Assembly: GCF_001418655.1 (NCBI RefSeq)
Contig: NZ_LIQZ01000146.1
Coordinates: forward strand, 31,438-95,437
Source of the DNA: Streptomyces phaeochromogenes
GTDB taxonomy: Bacteria > Actinomycetota > Actinomycetes > Streptomycetales > Streptomycetaceae
DNA length: 64,000 nucleotides
Reading direction: 5' to 3'
Made by a program: the position numbers and the translations under genes. Positions 50,834 to 58,860 of the stretch are shown here, piece after piece; the first letter of the stretch is position 1; every line of letters starts with the position of its first letter. The notes under the pieces are model-generated. The model had not been told where the DNA came from, did no database searches, and saw only the letters and a program-made list of their open reading frames with translations.

Positions 50834-52467
50834 TTGAGATCCCCTTCGTCGTCGGCGTCGGTGCGGGCCGGCTCGTTGTTCACGGTGGAAGCGGTGGACG
50901 CCGTCGGGTCGTCCGGGTTCCGGGTGAAGGCGTTCGGGTCCGGGTCGCGCTTGAGGCCGGCCATGAACGCCTCGACCCACATGCCGGGCGGGGGCAGCTC
51001 CTTCGCCGGTTCGGGCTCGGGCTGCCACACGGGCGCGGCGGCCATGGCGGCCTCGGCCGCGGCCTCCGCGGCGGCGGCCTCGGCCATCCGCTGGCTGAGC
51101 GGGGTCTTCATCCGGCTGCGGCGCTGCGGCAGGCCGTTCGGCGTCCACTCGGTGACGACGGGGACGTCGTCCTCCATGCCCGGGTCCATCTCCTCCGCGG
51201 AGCTCGGGACCCGCGGTCCGGTGGTGGGGCGACGGCGTTTGGGCTTGCGGTTGGGGCCTTCGACACCACCGGTGTCCATGGTGGGCACGGCGGCTGCGCC
51301 GATGCCGTGGGCGAGTCCGGGAGCGGGCTCGATGCTGAGCATGTCGCGCGGTACGACGATCACGGCGCGGACCCCGCCGTACGCGGACTGCCGGAGCGCG
51401 ATGTGCATCTTGTACATCGTCGACAGACGGCCGACGACGGCGAGGCCGAGACGCGGACTGTCGCCGAGTTCCTGCAGGTCGACGCTTGCCTGGGCCTTGG
51501 CGAGCATGTCCTCGACCTTGGCGCGGGACTCCTCGCTGAGGCTGACGCCGCCGTCCTCGATCTCGATGGCGATGCCGGTCTGTACCTCGACGGCGGTGAC
51601 GTGCACCTTGGTGTGCGGCGGCGAGTAGCGCGTCGCGTTGTCGAGGAGTTCGGCGCAGGCGTGGATGACCGGTTCGACGGAGACGCCGTTGACGTTGGCC
51701 TTGGCGATCGAGTGCAGCTCGATGCGCCGGTAGTCCAGGATGCGGGACATCGCGCCACGCAGCACGCTGTACAGCGGCACGGGCTTGGGCCACACACGTC
51801 CGGGACGGCTGCCGCCGAGGACGGCGATGGAGTCGGCTAGGCGGCCGATCAGCGCGGTGCCGTGGTCGATGCGCAGGAGGTCGTCGAAGACCTCGGGGTT
51901 GCGCCCGTGGTCCTCCTCCATCTCCCGGAGTTCCTTGTTCTGCTGGTGGACGATCGCCTGGACACGCCGGGCGATGTTGACGAAGGACCGCTGCGAGGAG
52001 TCGCGCAGCGCTTCCTCACGGTCGACGATCTCGAGCACCATGTGCACCAAGTCGCGCTGCGACTTGGGGAGTTCGCCCCACTCGGCGTCGCCGTCGATTT
52101 CATTGCGAATCACCTCGTCGGGGGATTCTCCGCACTGCAGGCGGTACAGCGCGGCAGGCAGGATCTCCGTGCCCAGCCGGGTGAACTCCTGGTCGTGGGC
52201 AGCGATCCGCTGCTCCAGGCAGGCGGTCCTCCGAGCGTGCTCGGCACGCAGGTCACGGACCATACGGCCGCGGCGCACCGCGACGGCCGCGACCGCGATC
52301 ACCAGGAGAGTCGCGCCTGCTCCGCACAAGCCGACGGCGATCCGGGCCGACCCCGTCACCAGGGCGACACCGGTCCCGGTCACCGCGGCCATCAGTATCG
52401 CCGGCAGCAGCAGCACGCGCGCGTAGGGAAGTTCACGGCCACCGGGAGGCGATTGAACACTCACCAT
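50830..52467 (-). CDS. rarA: Conservon sensor-kinase-like membrane protein RarA/CvnA9
   Basis: A 545-residue protein. Two N-terminal hydrophobic helices (ARVLLLPAILMAAVTGTGVA and AVGLCGAGATLLVIAVAAVA) are followed by a long coiled helical region and an ATPase domain with N box CAELLDNATRYSPPH and the later LGLAVVGRLS. The region corresponding to the phospho-acceptor His is poorly conserved, as in other CvnA proteins. A charged Pro-rich tail forms the last 170 residues. ATG 52467 follows GAGGG. First gene of rarABCDE. Confidence 0.93.
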   Translation of the reverse strand: MVSVQSPPGGRELPYARVLLLPAILMAAVTGTGVALVTGSARIAVGLCGAGATLLVIAVAAVAVRRGRMVRDLRAEHARRTACLEQRIAAHDQEFTRLGTEILPAALYRLQCGESPDEVIRNEIDGDAEWGELPKSQRDLVHMVLEIVDREEALRDSSQRSFVNIARRVQAIVHQQNKELREMEEDHGRNPEVFDDLLRIDHGTALIGRLADSIAVLGGSRPGRVWPKPVPLYSVLRGAMSRILDYRRIELHSIAKANVNGVSVEPVIHACAELLDNATRYSPPHTKVHVTAVEVQTGIAIEIEDGGVSLSEESRAKVEDMLAKAQASVDLQELGDSPRLGLAVVGRLSTMYKMHIALRQSAYGGVRAVIVVPRDMLSIEPAPGLAHGIGAAAVPTMDTGGVEGPNRKPKRRRPTTGPRVPSSAEEMDPGMEDDVPVVTEWTPNGLPQRRSRMKTPLSQRMAEAAAAEAAAEAAMAAAPVWQPEPEPAKELPPPGMWVEAFMAGLKRDPDPNAFTRNPDDPTASTASTVNNEPARTDADDEGDLK

Positions 52468-52737
52468 GTATGCCCTCTGAGACAAATCGGCTGAAGGTCG
52501 GGGAACTTGCTGGGGGTTTATCTGCGAATCAAACTGGATCTTCAGTATCTTTTGGAACAAGCGCACGAATACACCCCAACTTGGTGCGCTGCGGGCGAGC
52601 TTAGTCCGACCGGATCATCGCCGTGTCATATTCAGCAAGCACCTGAAATCACCCTCGCGACAGGAGTACGCTCTGCCCCATTTACACGCAGCGACATCAT
52701 TCGCACACGGTGCGTGACCGCGTACGGGCATACGAAA
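52468..52737. other. rarA upstream region
   Basis: 270 bases with lower GC than average and no gene. On the minus strand it carries several A/T-rich hexamers (for example GATACT, TTGTTC) but no promoter I can call with confidence. It should hold the rar operon promoter. Confidence 0.4.
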
Positions 52738-52756
52738 ACCCCTCATCAGAAGGGGT
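52738..52756 (-). terminator. Terminator of the tetR gene
   Basis: A perfect 6-bp stem ACCCCT/AGGGGT with a 7-base loop. On the minus strand it is followed by TTTTCG, 54 bases after the TetR stop. Confidence 0.65.
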
Positions 52757-52809
52757 GAGAGACCGCCTGGGGGCCGGGTTCCGACCCGATTTCCTGCCCG
52801 GCTTCCGGG

Positions 52810-53433
52810 TCAGATTCCGGCGATGCGCAGGGCCGCGTCCGCGGTGGCTTCGGCGAAGGCCGAGACGGGTCGCTCGGGATCGGAGCGGTGCACGAGGATC
52901 ACCCCTTCGATGAGACCGAAGAGCAGATCGGTGCGAAGGTCCAGCTCACTCTTGGCGAGCGCGCCGCCCGCCTCGGTCGCGGCGAGCAACTGCCGGTAGG
53001 CGTCCTTGAGTTCGGCCCGTACGGCGTGGAAGCCGGCGAAACGCTCCGAGTGGACCTCGGGCAGCAGATAGAGCCCGCCGAGGTTGTGCGAGCCGCCGCA
53101 GAGCAGCTCGACGTCCGTGCGGCACAGATCCCAGAGCCGGTCCGCGGCGGGGGCGTCGTGCTCGGCGAGGAGCTGCCGGGCGAAGGCCAGCGAGGGCGTG
53201 ACGGTGGACTCCAGGAGCGCGGCGAGGAGCTCCTCCTTGCCGGACACGTAGTGGTACATGGACGCCTGGCGCATACCCGCCCGCTCGGCGACGGCCCGGG
53301 TGGTGGTGGCCGCGTACCCCCGTGTCGTGAACAGCTCCGCGGCGGCGGCGAGCAGTTCGTCGCGCGGCGAGAGGCCGCTGTCCGGCCGCTGCTCGGCGCG
53401 CGGCCTGCCCACTCGTCGCCCACTGGAACCCAT
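52810..53433 (-). CDS. TetR-family regulator of the carboxylase cluster
   Basis: A 207-residue TetR protein. The HTH is LLAAAAELFTTRGYAATTTR followed by AVAERAGMRQASMYHYVSGK. The C-terminal ligand domain is helical and divergent. It is transcribed away from the DUF1989/carboxylase operon with 179 bases between, and that gap contains a perfect palindrome. It is therefore the likely regulator of this operon and, by the shared palindrome, of the APC permease at 42142. ATG 53433 follows GAGGA; ATG 53460 is in frame. Confidence 0.9.
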   Translation of the reverse strand: MGSSGRRVGRPRAEQRPDSGLSPRDELLAAAAELFTTRGYAATTTRAVAERAGMRQASMYHYVSGKEELLAALLESTVTPSLAFARQLLAEHDAPAADRLWDLCRTDVELLCGGSHNLGGLYLLPEVHSERFAGFHAVRAELKDAYRQLLAATEAGGALAKSELDLRTDLLFGLIEGVILVHRSDPERPVSAFAEATADAALRIAGI

Positions 53434-53532
53434 GTGTTCGATCCTCGCACACCGCCCCATCAGGCGATCTCGGTGAGGGATCGGTAACGGGGCCGCAACC
53501 CGCGGGCAACGGCGGCGACCCGCCCGGCTCCT

Positions 53533-53556
53533 AATTTCTGTCGGGCGACAGAAATA
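53533..53556 (+). promoter_or_regulatory. TetR-type operator, copy 2, in front of the carboxylase operon
   Basis: ATTTCTGTC-GGGC-GACAGAAAT, perfect 9-bp arms around 4 bases, 57 bases before the first operon gene. TAATTT (53532-53537) is a possible -10 overlapped by the left arm. It matches the site at 42051. No guanidine-riboswitch-like fold was seen in the gap. Confidence 0.75.
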
Positions 53557-53612
53557 CGAGCACCCGCTCGACCGCACCCATGACCGACCACTGCCGAGCC
53601 GGAGGTCCCGCG

Positions 53613-54437
53613 ATGGCGACAGCGACCACTTACGGAGCCCGCGCGCATGCCCGCGCCCAGGAGGGCACCCGCGCCGAGGCCATGCCCGTCGTCCCGGCGA
53701 GTGCCTGGCCCGCGCCGCCGTGCGAGGCGGGCCACCTCGTGTGGGCGGAGACGGTGGCGGGCGGCAACTACACGCACAAGGTGCTGGCACGCGGCACGGA
53801 GCTGCGGCTGACCGACCTGTCGGGCGACGCCTGCGCCCATCTGCTCCTCTTCGCCGCCGACCGGCCGTGGGAGCGCCTGAACGTGGCCGACACGGTGAAG
53901 GTGCAGTGGAACGCCTACCTCGGCGAGGGCCAGTTGCTCCTCTCCGACCAGGGCCGCGTCCTCGCCTCGGTGATCGCCGACACCTCCGGACGGCACGACG
54001 CGCTGTGCGGCACCTCCGGTCTCGTACGGAACACGGAGCGGTACGGGGACGGGACGCCGCAGTCCGAATCGCCCGCCGGGCGTGAGCTGTTCAAGCTGGC
54101 GGCGGCCAAGAACGGGCTGGCGCCGCGTGATCTGCCGCCGTCGCTGTCCTTCTTCCAGGGCGTGGAGGTACGCGAGGACGGCTCCCTGGACTTCACCGGT
54201 TCGGCCGGTCCCGGGACGAGCGTGACGCTGCGCACCGAGCAGGACGTCACGGTGCTGCTGGCCAACGTGCCCCACCCGGCCGACCCCCGCGAGGCCTACA
54301 CGAGCACTCCGCTGGAGGTACTGGCCTGGCGCGCCGAGGCCACCCGGTCGGGCGATCCGCTGTGGGACGCCACGCCCGAGGGCCACCGCGCCTTCCTCAA
54401 CACCGCCGAGTTCCTTGCCGCGAGGGGGATCGCATGA
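53613..54437 (+). CDS. DUF1989 protein 1 (urea-carboxylase-associated; carboxyguanidine deiminase subunit)
   Basis: A 274-residue DUF1989 protein. GGNYTHKVLARGTELRLTDL, then SGDACAHLLLFAADRPWERL and VIADTSGRHDALCGTSGLV contain the metal-ligand and catalytic positions of the family. Proteins formerly called urea-carboxylase-associated 1 and 2 have been shown elsewhere to be carboxyguanidine deiminase subunits (CgdA/CgdB). I infer that role here. ATG 53613 follows GGAGG by 7 bases; ATG 53580 is in frame but lacks such a site. It overlaps the next gene (ATGA). Confidence 0.88.
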   Translation: MATATTYGARAHARAQEGTRAEAMPVVPASAWPAPPCEAGHLVWAETVAGGNYTHKVLARGTELRLTDLSGDACAHLLLFAADRPWERLNVADTVKVQWNAYLGEGQLLLSDQGRVLASVIADTSGRHDALCGTSGLVRNTERYGDGTPQSESPAGRELFKLAAAKNGLAPRDLPPSLSFFQGVEVREDGSLDFTGSAGPGTSVTLRTEQDVTVLLANVPHPADPREAYTSTPLEVLAWRAEATRSGDPLWDATPEGHRAFLNTAEFLAARGIA

Positions 54438-55048
54438 GCGAGCAGACCGTCGAGAAGACCACCGTCGCGGCCCGGGCCGCCTGGTCGGCCGTCGTCCGCG
54501 CGGGCGCCACGCTCACCATCACGGACCTGCACGGCAACCAGGCCGTCGACTTCCTCGTGTACGACGCCGGGGACACGGCCGTGCGGTACAGCGCGCCCGA
54601 CACGATCCAGGCGCAGGGGAACATCTTCCTGACCACGGGCAGTGTGCTCATGTCGAACGAGCACACGCCGCTGATGACGGTCGTCGCGGACGACGTCGGC
54701 CGGCACGACACGGTCGGCGGCGCCTGCTCCAAGGAGTCGAACACCCTGCGGTACGGGCACCACACCTGGTCCCAGCACGCCTGCGTGGACAACTTCCTCG
54801 CGGAAGGCGCCCGTCACGGCCTCGGCAAGCGCGACCTGGTCTCCAACATCAACTGGTACATGAACGTGCCGGTCGAGAAGGACGGCACCCTCGGCATCGT
54901 CGACGGCATCTCGGCACCGGGCCTCTCGCTGACCCTCCGCGCCGAGCGCGACGTGCTCGTGCTGGTCTCCAACTGCCCCCAGATCAACAACCCTTGCAAC
55001 GGCTTCGAGCCGACAGCGGTGGAGATGACGATCGGGGCTCCCGAATGA
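54434..55048 (+). CDS. DUF1989 protein 2 (urea-carboxylase-associated; carboxyguanidine deiminase subunit)
   Basis: A 204-residue DUF1989 protein paralogous to the preceding one. TITDLHGNQAVDFLVYDAGD, ADDVGRHDTVGGACSKESNT, HACVDNFLAEGARHGLG and the Cys-rich end SNCPQINNPCNGFEPTAVE are family hallmarks. It presumably forms a heteromer with the first DUF1989 protein, converting carboxyguanidine to allophanate, which the downstream hydrolase splits. ATGA overlaps at both ends show tight coupling. Confidence 0.88.
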   Translation: MSEQTVEKTTVAARAAWSAVVRAGATLTITDLHGNQAVDFLVYDAGDTAVRYSAPDTIQAQGNIFLTTGSVLMSNEHTPLMTVVADDVGRHDTVGGACSKESNTLRYGHHTWSQHACVDNFLAEGARHGLGKRDLVSNINWYMNVPVEKDGTLGIVDGISAPGLSLTLRAERDVLVLVSNCPQINNPCNGFEPTAVEMTIGAPE

Positions 55049-58000
55049 GCGGCGACGGAGGGACCCACTTCGACACGCTCCTCGTCGCCAACCGGGGCGA
55101 GATCGCGGTCCGGATCATCCGTACGGCAAGGGAGTTGGGCCTGCGCACGGTCGCGGTGTACTCCGACGCCGACCGCTCGGCACCCCATGTGCGGCTCGCC
55201 GACGAGGCCGTACGGCTGGGGCCCGCGCCCGCCAAGGAGTCGTATCTCGACGCGGATCTCGTCCTGCGGGCGGCGAAGGACACCGGCGCCGGGGCGATCC
55301 ACCCGGGTTACGGCTTCCTGTCCGAGGACGCGGCGTTCGCGCGGCGCTGCCAGGACGCGGGGATCGTGTTCGTGGGGCCCACGCCGGAGCAGCTGGAGCT
55401 GTTCGGGGCGAAGCACACGGCCCGGGCGGCGGCCGAGGCGGCCGGGGTGCCGCTGGCACCGGGGACGGGCCTGCTCGCGGACGTCGACGAGGCGCTGCGC
55501 CGGGCCGAGACCATCGGCTACCCGGTGATGCTCAAGGCGACCGGCGGCGGAGGCGGCATCGGCATGTCCGCGTGCCGCTCGGCGGAGGACCTCCGTGACG
55601 CCTGGGAGCGGGTGCAGCGCGTCGCCGCGGCCTCCTTCTCCTCCGCGGGTGTCTTCCTGGAGCGGCTCGTCGAGCACGCCCGCCATGTCGAGGTGCAGGT
55701 GTTCGGCGACGGCGAGGGCCGTGTCGTCACCTTCGGCGACCGCGACTGCTCGCTCCAGCGCCGCAACCAGAAGGTCGTGGAGGAGGCACCGGCGCCTGGC
55801 CTGCCGTCCCGGGTGCGGGAGCAACTGGCCGATTCCGCCCGGGACTTGTGCGCGAGCGTCGGCTACCGCTCCGCCGGCACGGTCGAGTTCGTCTATGACG
55901 CGGCCCGCGCGGAGGCGTACTTCCTGGAGGTCAACACCCGGCTCCAGGTGGAACATCCGGTCACCGAGGAGATCTACGGCGTCGACCTCGTCGCGTGGAT
56001 GCTGCGCCTTGCCCGCGGCGACTCCGATGTCGTACGCGATCCCGGGGCGCCGCGCGGTCACGCCGTCGAGGCGCGGGTGTACGCCGAGGACCCGTCACGC
56101 GAACACCGGCCCAGCGCGGGCCTGTTGACGCGGGTCGAGTTCCCGCGAGGTGTGCGCGTGGACGGCTGGATCGAGACGGGTACGGAAGTCACGACGGCGT
56201 ACGACCCGATGCTCGCGAAGGTCGTCGCGTACGGCTCCGACCGGGCGCACGCGCTGGAGCGGCTGGACGAGGCGCTGGCCAGGACGCGGGTGGACGGTAT
56301 CGAGACGAACCTCGGCCTGGTGCGGGCCGCGCTGTCGGACCCGGCCTTCCGGGCGGCGGCGCACTCCACGGCCACCCTCGCCGCGGTGAGCGATCCGACG
56401 CCGCGGATCGAGGTCGTCTCCGGCGGAACGCTGACCACGGTCCAGGACTGGCCGGGCCGGACCGGCTACTGGCAGGTGGGCGTGCCGCCGTGCGGGCCGA
56501 TGGACGACCTGTCCTTCCGGCTCGGCAACCGGGCGCTCGGCAACGACGAGGGCGCTCCCGGCCTCGAATGCACCTTGCAGGGACCGGCGTTGAGGTTCAC
56601 ACATCCGACGACCGTGTGCGTCACGGGTGCTCCGGCGCCGGTGACGGTCGACGGAACGGCGGTCCCGCAGTGGGAGCCGGTGACGGTGCCCGCGGGCGGT
56701 CTGCTGGAGGTGGGCGCACCCTCGGAGCACGGGCTGCGGACGTACGTACTCCTCGCCGGCGGCGGCCTGGACGTGCCCGCCTTCCTGGGGAGCGCCTCGA
56801 CGTTCACGCTGGGCCGGTTCGGCGGGCACGGCGGGCGGGCGTTGCGGACGGGGGATGTGCTGCACGGGGGCGCTGCGCAGCCTTTGCCTTCGCGCGGTGA
56901 GCCGATTCCCGTGCTCACTCCAGTTCCTGCCGGCGAGCGGCCGGTGTTCGGTTCCGAGTGGTGGGTCGGTGCGCTCGAAGGGCCGCACGCCGCACCGGAG
57001 TTCTTCACCGAGGAGGACATCCGCGACTTCTACGCGGCCGAGTGGAAGGTGCACTTCAACTCGGCGCGTACGGGCGTACGGCTGGTCGGTCCCAAGCCCC
57101 GCTGGGCGCGCACCGACGGCGGCGAGGCGGGCCTGCATCCCTCCAACATCCATGACACGCCCTACTCGGTCGGCGCGGTCGACTACACGGGCGACATGCC
57201 GGTGCTGCTCGGCCCCGACGGGCCCTCGCTGGGCGGGTTCGTGTGCCCGGCGACCATCGCGAAGGGTCAGCGGTGGAAGCTGGGGCAGCTGCGGCCCGGG
57301 GACACGGTGCGGTTCGTGCCGGTGACCGTGCCCGAGGCCGCGCGACTGCGGCGTACCCCGGCTGCATCGCCGGTCGCGGACCGTGCGGAGATCGCCGACG
57401 GCGGCGTACTGGCCCGGGACGCCGCCGTGACGTACCGGCGCAGCGGTGACGACAACCTACTCGTGGAGTTCGGGCCCATGCAGCTCGACCTGGCGCTGCG
57501 GATGAGGGTGCACGCGCTGATGGAGGCGGTGTCGGCGGCGGGGATGCCCGGCATCACGGACATCACGCCCGGCATCCGTTCGCTCCAGATCCAGACGGAC
57601 CCGGACGAGCTCCCGCAGCCCGAACTCCTGCGCCTGGTAAGGGAGATCGTCACCTCGCTGCCACCCGCCGACCAGCTCGTCGTTCCGTCGCGGACCGTGC
57701 ATCTCCCGCTCTCCTGGGACGATCCTGCGACCCGCGAGGCCATCGCCCGCTATATGGCCGGCGTGCGTGACGACGCGCCCTGGTGCCCGTGGAACATCGA
57801 GTTCATCCGCCGCGTCAACGGTCTCGACTCGGTCGAGGACGTGTACCGGACGGTGTTCGACGCCGAGTACCTGGTCCTGGGCCTCGGAGACGTCTATCTG
57901 GGGGCGCCGGTGGCGACGCCGCTCGACCCGCGGCACCGGCTCGTCACCACGAAGTACAACCCGGCGCGCACGTGGACTGCCGAGAACTCGGTGGGCATCG

Positions 58001-58647
58001 GCGGGGCGTACCTGTGCATCTACGGGATGGAGGGGCCAGGCGGCTACCAGTTCGTCGGCCGTACGACGCAGGTGTGGTCCGGGTGGCAGCAGCGGGGCGC
58101 GTTCGAGCCGGGCTCGCCCTGGCTGCTGCGCTTCTTCGACCGGATCAAGTGGTACCCGGTGGACGCGGACGAACTGCTGGACCTGCGCTCCGACATCACC
58201 TCGGGCCGCTTCGTCCCGAGGATCGAGGAGGGCACGTTCTCCCTCGCCTCGTACGAGGCCTTCCTCGCCGAGAACGCCGACGCGATCGAGGAGTTCCGCA
58301 CCCGGCAGGGCACGGCCTTCTCCGCGGAGCGCGACGCCTGGGAGGCGGCGGGCGAGTTCACCCGTGCGGAGGCTGTGGCGGCTCCGGTGGCCGCCGCCGT
58401 GCAGGTGACAGTGCCTCCGGGCGCCCGCCTGGTCGAAGCCGAATTCGCCGCCTCGGTATGGCAACTCAACGTCCAACCGGGCGACACGGTCGCGCAGGGC
58501 CAGCCCCTGCTGGCCCTGGAGGCCATGAAGATGGAGTCCCGAGTCCCCTCCCCCATGGACGGAGTGGTCCTGGACCTCCTGGCCAAACCGGGCGACCAGG
58601 TGGAAGCGGGCACGGCATTGGCGGTGGTGGGCCCACCGCAGCACTGA
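55045..58647 (+). CDS. Biotin-dependent urea/guanidine carboxylase
   Basis: A 1200-residue multidomain enzyme. The biotin carboxylase (about 1-450) has LVANRGEIAVRIIRTARELG, the ATP loop MLKATGGGGGIGMS and EVNTRLQVEHPVTEE. The carboxyltransferase region with KipA/KipI-like halves spans about 470-1080 (TTVQDWPGRTGYWQVGVPP; DDNLLVEFGPMQLDLALRMR). The C-terminal BCCP carries the biotin Lys1162 in LLALEAMKMES. Length and order match urea carboxylases. With two DUF1989 genes upstream, such enzymes have been shown to prefer guanidine, which I infer here. Confidence 0.95.
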   Translation: MSGDGGTHFDTLLVANRGEIAVRIIRTARELGLRTVAVYSDADRSAPHVRLADEAVRLGPAPAKESYLDADLVLRAAKDTGAGAIHPGYGFLSEDAAFARRCQDAGIVFVGPTPEQLELFGAKHTARAAAEAAGVPLAPGTGLLADVDEALRRAETIGYPVMLKATGGGGGIGMSACRSAEDLRDAWERVQRVAAASFSSAGVFLERLVEHARHVEVQVFGDGEGRVVTFGDRDCSLQRRNQKVVEEAPAPGLPSRVREQLADSARDLCASVGYRSAGTVEFVYDAARAEAYFLEVNTRLQVEHPVTEEIYGVDLVAWMLRLARGDSDVVRDPGAPRGHAVEARVYAEDPSREHRPSAGLLTRVEFPRGVRVDGWIETGTEVTTAYDPMLAKVVAYGSDRAHALERLDEALARTRVDGIETNLGLVRAALSDPAFRAAAHSTATLAAVSDPTPRIEVVSGGTLTTVQDWPGRTGYWQVGVPPCGPMDDLSFRLGNRALGNDEGAPGLECTLQGPALRFTHPTTVCVTGAPAPVTVDGTAVPQWEPVTVPAGGLLEVGAPSEHGLRTYVLLAGGGLDVPAFLGSASTFTLGRFGGHGGRALRTGDVLHGGAAQPLPSRGEPIPVLTPVPAGERPVFGSEWWVGALEGPHAAPEFFTEEDIRDFYAAEWKVHFNSARTGVRLVGPKPRWARTDGGEAGLHPSNIHDTPYSVGAVDYTGDMPVLLGPDGPSLGGFVCPATIAKGQRWKLGQLRPGDTVRFVPVTVPEAARLRRTPAASPVADRAEIADGGVLARDAAVTYRRSGDDNLLVEFGPMQLDLALRMRVHALMEAVSAAGMPGITDITPGIRSLQIQTDPDELPQPELLRLVREIVTSLPPADQLVVPSRTVHLPLSWDDPATREAIARYMAGVRDDAPWCPWNIEFIRRVNGLDSVEDVYRTVFDAEYLVLGLGDVYLGAPVATPLDPRHRLVTTKYNPARTWTAENSVGIGGAYLCIYGMEGPGGYQFVGRTTQVWSGWQQRGAFEPGSPWLLRFFDRIKWYPVDADELLDLRSDITSGRFVPRIEEGTFSLASYEAFLAENADAIEEFRTRQGTAFSAERDAWEAAGEFTRAEAVAAPVAAAVQVTVPPGARLVEAEFAASVWQLNVQPGDTVAQGQPLLALEAMKMESRVPSPMDGVVLDLLAKPGDQVEAGTALAVVGPPQH

Positions 58648-58659
58648 GACCCCGCGCCG

Positions 58660-58801
58660 TGCGTCTACGGGCAGGCGGCGCACCCACCCGCCTGTGCGCA
58701 GACAGCCCGCCCGCCTGTCTGAGCGCAGGCGCTCCCGCCCGTCCGTGGGCAGGCGCCCCACCCGCCACAGTCTGTGGGCAGGCGTTCCGCAGGGCGGAAC
58801 G
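58660..58801. repeat. Degenerate GC-rich repeats and hairpin after the carboxylase gene
   Basis: About five degenerate 23-35-bp units built on GGGCAGGCG and CCCACCCGCC / CCCGCCTGT motifs. The last leads into a perfect 8-bp hairpin CGTTCCGC-AGG-GCGGAACG (58783-58801). The block separates the carboxylase and hydrolase genes. Confidence 0.55.
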
Positions 58802-58860
58802 GGTGGGCACAGACGACCACCGGCCGGCAGCCGACAACGAAACCCCCGTAAGGAGCACAG

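Noticed and set aside
53434..53612. A guanidine riboswitch in front of the carboxylase operon.
   Set aside because: I could not find the conserved motifs of known guanidine riboswitch classes by eye. Only the palindromic operator is evident. A covariance search is needed to be sure.
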